Below are positions 1 to 5,500 of a stretch of 7,402 nucleotides of DNA, piece after piece. The stretch comes from an uncultured Phycisphaera sp. GTDB taxonomy: Bacteria; Planctomycetota; Phycisphaerae; Phycisphaerales; SM1A02. Where the stretch lies: contig CALDQF010000075.1 in the NCBI GenBank assembly GCA_937911845.1, positions 1-7,402 of the forward strand. Reading direction: 5' to 3'. Every line of letters starts with the position of its first letter. Position 1 is the stretch's first letter. The notes beneath the pieces are model-generated. The model was not told where the DNA came from and did not search any database. It saw only the letters and a list, made by a program, of their open reading frames with translations. The translations under genes and the position numbers were made by a program.

Positions 1-126
1 CAACGGCACTGGACCAGCCACTTTGGCACCGGTGCGCTTGGCGTGATCAACAATCTCACGCGAAGACACATCAAGGGCCTGGTGGTCGTAGGCTTCAAGA
101 CGGATTCGGATAGTTGGTGCGCTCAC
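1..126 (-). CDS. rpsJ: 30S ribosomal protein S10, N-terminal part (runs off the left edge)
   Basis: S10 (NusE) is a small-subunit head protein that also joins NusB in antitermination complexes. The minus strand encodes 42 residues beginning [15 protein letters not shown] and continuing through [20 protein letters not shown] to AGPVPL. This matches the S10 N-terminus (IRIRLKAYDH, then IV..AKRTGA.V.GP.PLP). The start is GTG at 126-124, chosen because it gives the usual short N-terminus and has GGAG nine bases upstream. The gene is cut by the window edge after about 40% of its roughly 100 residues. It is the first gene after a strong promoter and a roughly 205-base structured leader, so here it appears to open the S10 ribosomal-protein operon, with no tuf gene directly upstream. 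Identity is nearly certain; only the GTG start is an inference. Confidence 0.95.
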   Translation of the reverse strand, partial: MSAPTIRIRLEAYDHQALDVSSREIVDHAKRTGAKVAGPVPL

Positions 127-331
127 GCGGAAGGGCTCCGAAGTCCAAACACACTTTGAAAAAGTATGTTCAACCAACAAGCTTGGCAGGACACAGGGGC
201 GAAGACGCCCCGCCGACGATGGATCGGGAATTCCCGATATCCCTGCCTGCCGAAGCTGGCCCGTCGGTGGGAGATGGTCACACGACCATCACCTGCACTC
301 CAAACTCGTCCCCCGCAAAACTACGGGGGAA
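127..331 (-). promoter_or_regulatory. Structured 5' leader of the rpsJ (S10) operon
   Basis: Between the predicted transcription start near 331 and the rpsJ GTG at 126 lie about 205 non-coding bases with four stem-loops. In transcript order they are: a 7-bp stem 330-324/315-309 with an 8-base loop; a 7-bp stem 290-284/279-273 with a 4-base loop, extended by three further pairs (293-291 with 268-266) across a 4-base bulge; a perfect 16-base palindrome at 238-223; and a 6-bp GC stem 211-206/201-196 with loop TCTT. None is followed by a T-run, so a simple intrinsic terminator is not evident. Ribosomal-protein operons are commonly autoregulated through mRNA leaders; in Escherichia coli L4 acts on the S10 leader. 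This one could play such a role, but I do not recognise it as a known family. The same inverted repeats could also form in a plus-strand transcript, as the 5' UTR of the gene at 402, or be a free small RNA. Confidence 0.6.
223..238. repeat. Perfect 16-bp palindrome in the rpsJ leader
   Basis: ATCGGGAATTCCCGAT reads identically on both strands. It can form a hairpin in the leader RNA (6-bp stem with AATT loop) or be a dimeric protein-binding site in DNA. It sits about 100 bases downstream of the predicted rpsJ transcription start, which favours an RNA structure or a roadblock-type operator over a classical core-promoter operator. Confidence 0.6.
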
Positions 332-337
332 GAGACA

Positions 338-365
338 AGTGTACCACGACCCACTGCATTGTCAA
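338..365 (-). promoter_or_regulatory. Sigma70-type promoter for rpsJ
   Basis: Read on the minus strand, a perfect -35 box TTGACA (365-360) is followed after 16 bases by TACACT (343-338), itself preceded by TGG, giving an extended -10 TGGTACACT. A start of transcription would fall near 330-332, immediately before the first leader stem-loop. The orientation and strength fit a ribosomal-protein operon. It lies between the divergent genes, 37 bases upstream of the start codon of the plus-strand gene. The boxes are seen directly; promoter activity is inferred. Confidence 0.75.
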
Positions 366-401
366 CGCGTCCCCTCCTGTTCTGAGAGTTAGGATGGCCT
401 G

Positions 402-1814
402 ATGCTCTGGCTCCAACTGATTCTTGCTGGTTCGCTCTTTGGACTTCACGCCTCGGATGGAGCCCCAACCGCCCCCAAGGTCCCGCCTCCACAGCCTTTG
501 GCCCGGAGGGTCTTGATTCCCACCTGGGAACTCGTGGTTCCAGTGCTGCCGAACTCCACCCCCATCTTGGAGCAAAACGGCCCTGACAGCGTGGTTTTGA
601 TGACAGAGGCCAGCAAATCCCCTCGCTGGCTGGGCACGATCAGGGTAGTCCAACTCAACGCCCAAAGCTTCGCTTCAGCCACCCAGTCGTACATTGATGG
701 CTACGCAACGTCCGAGAAAAACAAAGGTCACGCCTTTCTGATCGATTCAGATCGTTCAATTGACAGCAACCTCGGAGTCGCCCGTGCGGTGTGGGCCCTC
801 AGCGCGAGCCCCACATCTCAACTGGAATCTCTGCAAGACGCCATGGTCGGATTGATCTTTGTGCCTTTTGGCGAAGCCGCCTGCATTTTGGGTGAATTTA
901 AAGTCGCCGCGGCTCTGGGGGATGCCAAGCGAGCCGAGTGTGAAGAGGTTATGCGTGGATGCATTGGGCCCACCCCGGAATCGTTGGCCCAAGATCGTGC
1001 CGAGCAACTAGAAGAAGGCGGCCGAGTGCTGGAAGCAGCTCGAGGGAAATTGGCCGATTTTGCCCACACCCCCCGTTGGTACCGACACCTTCGCCGACGT
1101 GAAGGCAGCTCGCCACAGGACTTCGGGGTCACCGTGACCTGGGCCTCCTACGGCCCGCCACCCAGCAGTCTGGCCACGGAGACCAAACGCCAAGGACTGC
1201 ATGTCCACCAACAGACGCTGACAGGATTGGGGACACCGGAACCGTACTCCGAACATTTTGATGGGTGGGTCCAGGATGACCTGGGCTTTGAAACGTTCGG
1301 GTTGAATTGGACCAAAGGAGAATCGGTGTGGAAATCCGACGGAGCGGCTTCCGGTTTGTTTGAAAGGTCTTCCACCAACACCGAATACATCTTGAGTGCC
1401 GGCGATTTAAAAACCGCCGCCAAACACCAGCGGGTCTTCAACGGTCTTCCCACGGCCACACTCCCGATGTCTTTGCGGCTGCTGACCGGCAAGTTGTTGG
1501 ACCAAGCCAAAATCAGCGGACAGCAAATCCGCTGGTACGCCCCCATTTTGTCATCCGAAGATGTGGCGTTGACCGCGCGGAGAGATCAAGTGGAATCGTT
1601 GAAAAAGGGAACACGTGTGACATGGACGCCTCGACAAGGCGAACCAGCCACCGTGGATGAGTTTGATGGCAACGGTGTGCTTCAGCGACGGATTTTCCCC
1701 GATGGATCTGAAATGGTGCTCACCGATTATGGCTCGCTGTTGCAAGCGTGGCGGGTCGCCGGTCTGCCTACCGAATTGCTGCAAGAGGGCAAGTCGCGCT
1801 ACGTCAAGCCGTAG
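402..1814 (+). CDS. Predicted exported protein of unknown family, 470 aa
   Basis: I do not recognise a family. The start ATG at 402 has AGGA at 391-394 seven bases upstream; an earlier ATG at 394 meets a stop at once. Residues 1-17 (MLWLQLILAGSLFGLHA) look like a signal peptide, although the n-region lacks a basic residue, and a Pro-rich stretch (APTAPKVPPPQPL) follows. The middle is mixed, with an Ala/Glu-rich, probably helical part near residues 150-225 that contains three cysteines. The last 70 or so residues (DEFDGNGVLQRRIFPDGSEM, then VLTDYGSLLQAW) resemble a YD/RHS-type beta unit, which is only a weak resemblance. It is transcribed divergently from rpsJ, and its TAG stop overlaps the last 11 bases of the convergent gene at 1804-2142. 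No clear plus-strand promoter or terminator is visible. It is probably periplasmic or surface located; function unknown. Confidence 0.8.
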   Translation: MLWLQLILAGSLFGLHASDGAPTAPKVPPPQPLARRVLIPTWELVVPVLPNSTPILEQNGPDSVVLMTEASKSPRWLGTIRVVQLNAQSFASATQSYIDGYATSEKNKGHAFLIDSDRSIDSNLGVARAVWALSASPTSQLESLQDAMVGLIFVPFGEAACILGEFKVAAALGDAKRAECEEVMRGCIGPTPESLAQDRAEQLEEGGRVLEAARGKLADFAHTPRWYRHLRRREGSSPQDFGVTVTWASYGPPPSSLATETKRQGLHVHQQTLTGLGTPEPYSEHFDGWVQDDLGFETFGLNWTKGESVWKSDGAASGLFERSSTNTEYILSAGDLKTAAKHQRVFNGLPTATLPMSLRLLTGKLLDQAKISGQQIRWYAPILSSEDVALTARRDQVESLKKGTRVTWTPRQGEPATVDEFDGNGVLQRRIFPDGSEMVLTDYGSLLQAWRVAGLPTELLQEGKSRYVKP

Positions 1815-2142
1815 ATTGAACCCAAAATCCATCAGGGAGGCCAGCTGCTTGGGCCTCAACCAAATCCTGGCGAGCTTCTCGAGCACGGCGGAGAGATCGC
1901 TCAACGGCACCAACGTTCGCACCACGCAGTGTGTTGAGTTCTGCATGCATCGCGCGAAACAAAATCTTGCGATGCTCGCTCAGTCGAGGTGCCGCCGCAA
2001 TCGCCTCAACGAATACCCGCTTGGTTGGCCCTGGTTGAGAGCCCAGCGAGAACTCTGGGTCGTGCCAACGACGATGCGCTTCGGCCGCCAACCGTGCCGC
2101 ACGATCGCGTAATTCTTTTAGCTGGTTGGATGGACACGCCAC
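1804..2142 (-). CDS. Small basic hypothetical protein, 112 aa
   Basis: This is a small gene at the 3' end of the lysS operon. The start is GTG at 2142, supported by GGAG eight bases upstream, and lies inside the 3' end of the OB/HD nuclease gene, giving a 25-base overlap that suggests translational coupling. The product begins MACPSNQLKELRDRAARLAA and is rich in Arg, Ala and Glu. Two stretches (about residues 6-25 and 80-98, RSLRRAREARQDLVEAQAAG) look helical or coiled-coil; there is no signal peptide or membrane segment. I know no family for it. Its place after an RNA-degrading enzyme could hint at RNA binding, which is inference only. The TGA stop at 1806-1804 lies within the last codons of the convergent 470-residue gene. 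The good ribosome site, the coupling and the protein-like composition argue that it is real. Confidence 0.68.
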   Translation of the reverse strand: MACPSNQLKELRDRAARLAAEAHRRWHDPEFSLGSQPGPTKRVFVEAIAAAPRLSEHRKILFRAMHAELNTLRGANVGAVERSLRRAREARQDLVEAQAAGLPDGFWVQSTA

Positions 2143-3125
2143 AAACGAGTCTCCAGCGACCAGACCCGATCGGTGAAGGTCGATCCCTCACGATCACGAT
2201 CGGCCAGCGTCAAAGACAACGTGGTCTGAGCGTCAAGGTTGTCCAGCATGGCCACAAAGATGGCTTCCGGGGTGGACGGTCGCTTCGCCGCACCGTGCTC
2301 TGGCAAGTTGTGGTGAGACAGCAAAATGTGCTGCAATGCCAACACGGTGTGCTTGGGAAGGAAATCCTCATGCTCAGACTGCCCAATTCGGACGCGGGCA
2401 GACATCAATTCCAAACGAGTCGCGCCAGCCGCCAAGTGCCCAACCAAGTTGCCTTCGGCGGTGTACTCAAAGCCTTTTTCCCAAGACAACTCGGTGGTCT
2501 TGTCCAGATCGTGGATGAACAGTCCAAACAGAACAACATCTCGAGACAATTGGGGATACAGAGGAAGCATCCGATCGGCCAACTTCAACAACGTTGAAGT
2601 GTGCTCCAGCAACCCGCCAATCCAAGCGTGGTGCAGAGCAGTTGCGGCGGGTGCCGTACGGAAGTTTGACATCAACGCCGCGTCTGAGAGATAGGCATCC
2701 GCCAGTGCTTTCACTCCCGGATGCTCGATGGTGCCCAGCAGATCGACGACGTCTTGGAACATCCCGTCGATCGAATGGGTGGTGGAAGGCAGCAGATTCT
2801 TCAACTCCTCAGGACCAACGTGCACGGGCTCCATCTGGTCGATCTGGCATTTGATCTGCAAAGCGTCGTTAAAGTTTTCGGTTGCTCCAGAAATCTGGAC
2901 AAAGCCAGTTTCTGAGATCCGGGCCAGTGCTTGTTCCGCTTTCCGGGGATCTTCTCCCACATCCCAGCAGCGAAGTGAGGCCTCACCGGTGGCATCCCGA
3001 AGGATGGCCTTCAGATAGGGCTTCCCCGCTCTTGTCGCGCCAATTTGTGGATTTTGCAAGGCGTAGATGCCACTGAACCAAGCACCAGGCTTGAGGTCTG
3101 CAATTTTTTCGTGCCCTTGCTGCAT
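2118..3125 (-). CDS. YhaM-type 3'-5' exoribonuclease (OB-fold plus HD domain), 335 aa
   Basis: This is a predicted metal-dependent exoribonuclease of the YhaM family, cytoplasmic, degrading single-stranded RNA from the 3' end. Residues 7-100 form an OB-fold-like nucleic-acid-binding domain (GAWFSGIYAL, then KPYLKAILRDATGEASLRCW). Residues 160-300 carry the HD-domain metal ligands in order: HH165-166 in ALHHAWIGGLLEHT, the HD pair 205-206, H266 and HH271-272 in QHILLSHH, and D295 in LDNLDAQ. The block YTAEGNLVGH (221-230) is also typical. Length is close to the roughly 314 residues of Bacillus subtilis YhaM. One oddity is HDLDKT where HDIGKT or HDLGK is usual. ATG at 3125 follows the transglutaminase stop by three bases, with AAGGA nine bases upstream, so it is co-transcribed. 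Family membership is confident; the substrate is inferred from the family. Confidence 0.9.
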   Translation of the reverse strand: MQQGHEKIADLKPGAWFSGIYALQNPQIGATRAGKPYLKAILRDATGEASLRCWDVGEDPRKAEQALARISETGFVQISGATENFNDALQIKCQIDQMEPVHVGPEELKNLLPSTTHSIDGMFQDVVDLLGTIEHPGVKALADAYLSDAALMSNFRTAPAATALHHAWIGGLLEHTSTLLKLADRMLPLYPQLSRDVVLFGLFIHDLDKTTELSWEKGFEYTAEGNLVGHLAAGATRLELMSARVRIGQSEHEDFLPKHTVLALQHILLSHHNLPEHGAAKRPSTPEAIFVAMLDNLDAQTTLSLTLADRDREGSTFTDRVWSLETRLWRVHPTS

Positions 3126-3128
3126 GGG

Positions 3129-4598
3129 TCAGGATCCTTCTTCACGAATGATGATGTCCAAGTCCCCCATCAATTGAAGGAGACCCGAGATGTCGCGGTC
3201 CATGGTCGCACCGTCGAGCGGTGTCGTCGCGGTCAACAAATGCGCGGCATCGTATGCGAGAGGCAAAGTGGCATCGAGATCAACCCAGACGCCATCAACC
3301 AAAGCTTGTGTCCACATGTGCCAACCGAACGCATGAGGCGCGCCTTGGTAACCCTCCACATAGACCAAGCCGGTTGCTCCACGGGCTGGAATACCAGCGG
3401 AGCGAAGCATGGCTACCAAGAGAACGGCATGTTCCGAACAGTCGCCAGCCTTTGACTGTGCGGTCTCCGTGGCACTGGCAAAGCCGGTGCTCAGACCTTT
3501 GTTGCTGATATGCATCGCCACGGCCGAACGGAGACGCTCAGCTTGGCGACGAGTGGCGGCACTTTCGAGCCCTCGCAGAGCTTGAGCGGTCAGTTCAGAG
3601 ACGGTCTCATCGGCCGCATCCGCAAGAGCACTGGGGCTCCGGTACCGGGGATCGGCCCGCTCAGCTTCCGTAGCGGGCAACGGTTCGTCCAAGTTCACCT
3701 TGATCAGAATTTCACCTTCACCCAAACGCTCGCTGCGCTGGGCCCCCGCCGATGGCAGGTCTTCCAACACACCGTCTTTCGCGCGAACCAACATTTCGAG
3801 GGTGCGGGACATGCGGGCTTTTCGAATCGGCTTCTCAAGTTGGACGAATAAGCTGACCAGCAGTTCTGGGACATTTTCACTGGCCATCCGGGCAGTGGCT
3901 TCATCGGTCAGCTCCACCCGCATTTCACCAAATGGAAGCGAGGTAACCTGACGCAACAGCACCCCATCGCTGGCCACCAGATCCTCTCCCACCGAACCAG
4001 GCATGGCACTGGTGGTGGATTTCCAACGGGTGGCGGGAATGGCCCGACCGACACGGTCAAATGTGGTTTCATCCACAAGCGTCCGCGTCAATTCAACAGG
4101 TTCTGGACCTTGGTCTGGAACCACAGTGGACCAGCGGATGGTCTTGGCGTTCGAAGCAACGCGGGCCAAGAAAAATCTTTCGGCGGCCACCGGCGAAAGC
4201 CAATCTTGATCGCTCGGAGGAATGTCTCGTTCATTGGTTCGACCCAGTTGGGTCGAAACTTCTTTGATGACACCATTTCCCAGAAAAGTCCAGGTGGTGG
4301 TGATGGCAGACCCCGCCAATTTTTGGATGGATTCCGCACGAATGGGCTTGCCGTTTTTTCCTTCAATAAATCGACTGGTGACTTGCATGGAGACGCTTTG
4401 CGCACCACGTCGAATTTCGATCTTGCTTTCCTGTTCGGTCTGCCAACCCTCCGGCACTTCACTTCGGGTCTCATGAAGCCAGCCGCTTCGTGCCCCGGCA
4501 ATACTGATGGCGTACCAAAGATCTCGTTCCTGCTCGGCACCGGCAACCGAGGCCAGCATCAAAGTCAAGAGGTTGAACATCGTGATCATTCGTCGCAT
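3129..4598 (-). CDS. Exported transglutaminase-like domain protein, 489 aa
   Basis: This is a predicted secreted or periplasmic protein with a C-terminal transglutaminase/protease-like domain. Residues 1-21 (MRRMITMFNLLTLMLASVAGA) form a signal peptide with basic n-region, hydrophobic core and an AGA cleavage motif. Residues 25-300 are an uncharacterised, probably beta-rich region. The catalytic triad is visible: Cys387 in GDCSEHA, His427 in GWHMW and Asp442 in WVDLDAT, with the usual helix LLVAMLRSAGIPAR after the cysteine. Such domains act as cysteine proteases or amidases, or as cross-linking enzymes; the sequence does not say which. ATG at 4598 has AGGAG six bases upstream and overlaps the end of lysS by 13 bases, so translation is likely coupled. 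The stop is three bases before the nuclease start. Domain call is confident; substrate unknown. Confidence 0.9.
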   Translation of the reverse strand: MRRMITMFNLLTLMLASVAGAEQERDLWYAISIAGARSGWLHETRSEVPEGWQTEQESKIEIRRGAQSVSMQVTSRFIEGKNGKPIRAESIQKLAGSAITTTWTFLGNGVIKEVSTQLGRTNERDIPPSDQDWLSPVAAERFFLARVASNAKTIRWSTVVPDQGPEPVELTRTLVDETTFDRVGRAIPATRWKSTTSAMPGSVGEDLVASDGVLLRQVTSLPFGEMRVELTDEATARMASENVPELLVSLFVQLEKPIRKARMSRTLEMLVRAKDGVLEDLPSAGAQRSERLGEGEILIKVNLDEPLPATEAERADPRYRSPSALADAADETVSELTAQALRGLESAATRRQAERLRSAVAMHISNKGLSTGFASATETAQSKAGDCSEHAVLLVAMLRSAGIPARGATGLVYVEGYQGAPHAFGWHMWTQALVDGVWVDLDATLPLAYDAAHLLTATTPLDGATMDRDISGLLQLMGDLDIIIREEGS

Positions 4599-5482
4599 GG
4601 ATTCTCCTCAGAGGCAGATTCAGGCCGCAACAGTGGGAAGAAGATGACGTCGCGAATCGACGTCGCGTTCACCAAAAGCATGACCACCCGGTCGATACCG
4701 ATACCCAGCCCACCAGTGGGCGGCATTCCGGTCTCCAAGGCATCGAGGAACGATTCATCAAGCGTGCGTTCCTTGGACATCTCGTCGTCCATCCCCCCAA
4801 GTTGCTCTTCAAACCGGCGACGCTGTTCCAGGGGATCGTTCAATTCGGTGTAGGCGGTGCCGAGCTCCATACCTCCAGCAAAGAGGTCCCAGCGGCCGCA
4901 ATACTCAGGTCGATCGGCATACGATCGGGTCAAGGGGCTGATCACGCTGGGGTAATCGAACACAAAAGTCGGACGAGTGGGATCGAAAGTCGGTTCCACC
5001 CGTTCTTCAAACAATGCGTTGGCCAAAACCCACACATCGGTGGTCGCCGCGTTCTCCACCAGACCTTGGGCGGCCTCACGGACCTTTGCCTCATCCGATG
5101 GATCAAACCCAAACACCTTGGTGAAAGCCTCACGCCAATCCAAACGCACAAAGGGTGAAGACCAGTCAATTTCGATTTCACCGAACGGGCGAATGGCGAT
5201 CCCCCCCGACAATTCCTCCGCCACTTCTCGGCAGATCGATTCGGTGAGGTCGGCCATCCCGTGGTGATCACTGAACGCCTCATACACCTCCATGGACGTG
5301 AACTCAGGATTGTGGCTTCGGTCTACCCCTTCGTTGCGGAAATTGCGATTGATTTCGTAGACCTTGGGCAAGCCACCCACGATCAACTTTTTGAGGTACA
5401 GCTCGGGGGCAATCCTCAAAAAGAGTGGCATCCCCAACGCGTTGTGATGGGTAGTGAATGGACGCGCGGCCGCCCCCCCGGG
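4586..5482 (-). CDS. lysS: Lysyl-tRNA synthetase, C-terminal catalytic part only (5' end replaced at a chimeric join)
   Basis: This is a class IIb lysyl-tRNA synthetase, which charges tRNA-Lys in the cytoplasm. About 298 residues remain of a protein usually near 500. The sequence starts in the conserved GGAAARPF segment and runs through THHNALGMPLFLRIAPELYL, KKLIVGGLPKVYEINRNFRN and EGVDRSHNPEFTSMEVYEAF. Motif 2 (NRNFRNEG) lies near 5329-5352 and motif 3 (GGLGIGIDRVVML) near 4679-4715, with the lysine-site and ATP-site segments DLFAGGMELGTAYTELNDP between. The N-terminal OB-fold anticodon-binding domain and motif 1 are absent: upstream of about 5483 the same frame encodes eukaryotic Rpn1. Because lysS is normally essential, the intact 5' end should exist in the real genome. 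The TGA stop at 4588-4586 overlaps the start of the next operon gene by 13 bases. Confidence 0.95.
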   Translation of the reverse strand, partial: PGGAAARPFTTHHNALGMPLFLRIAPELYLKKLIVGGLPKVYEINRNFRNEGVDRSHNPEFTSMEVYEAFSDHHGMADLTESICREVAEELSGGIAIRPFGEIEIDWSSPFVRLDWREAFTKVFGFDPSDEAKVREAAQGLVENAATTDVWVLANALFEERVEPTFDPTRPTFVFDYPSVISPLTRSYADRPEYCGRWDLFAGGMELGTAYTELNDPLEQRRRFEEQLGGMDDEMSKERTLDESFLDALETGMPPTGGLGIGIDRVVMLLVNATSIRDVIFFPLLRPESASEENPCDE

Positions 5483-5500
5483 GACCCCAGAGTCGACGCA
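5465..5500. other. Chimeric join between bacterial lysS and eukaryotic RPN1
   Basis: On the minus strand the frame changes from Rpn1 (AGTGNVLAVQELLALCV) to LysS (GGAAARPFTTHHNAL) with no stop or frameshift. Codons left of about 5471 are unambiguously LysS and those right of about 5497 unambiguously Rpn1. Between them is a G/C block with C7G4 at 5473-5483, including a CCCCGGGG palindrome, plus a NotI-like GCGGCCGC at 5466-5473. Base composition changes abruptly from moderate GC with AT-containing third positions to strongly GC-biased third positions. Shared GC-rich microhomology or ligation of unrelated fragments would explain it. Confidence 0.88.

Noticed and set aside
114..402. Short plus-strand open frames in the intergenic region
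   Set aside because: They overlap rpsJ and its hairpin leader in antisense, lack ribosome sites and resemble no protein.
1837..1857. GAGGCC/GGCCTC inverted repeat 22 bases after the 470-residue gene as a terminator
   Set aside because: Only six base pairs with a nine-base loop, no following T-run, and it lies within the coding sequence of the convergent gene.
1989..2597. 202-codon plus-strand open frame opposite the nuclease gene
   Set aside because: It is antisense to a protein with all HD-domain ligands, has a Gln/Arg-rich composition typical of shadow frames and no convincing ribosome site.
4110..4853. 247-codon plus-strand open frame across the transglutaminase/lysS junction
   Set aside because: It is antisense to two confidently identified genes; Ser/Arg-rich composition and no recognisable motif.
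5466..5497. Leftover cloning-vector polylinker (NotI, SmaI-like, SalI)
   Set aside because: The bases translate in frame as the conserved LysS GGAAARPF segment on one side and Rpn1 on the other, so no vector sequence is needed to explain them.
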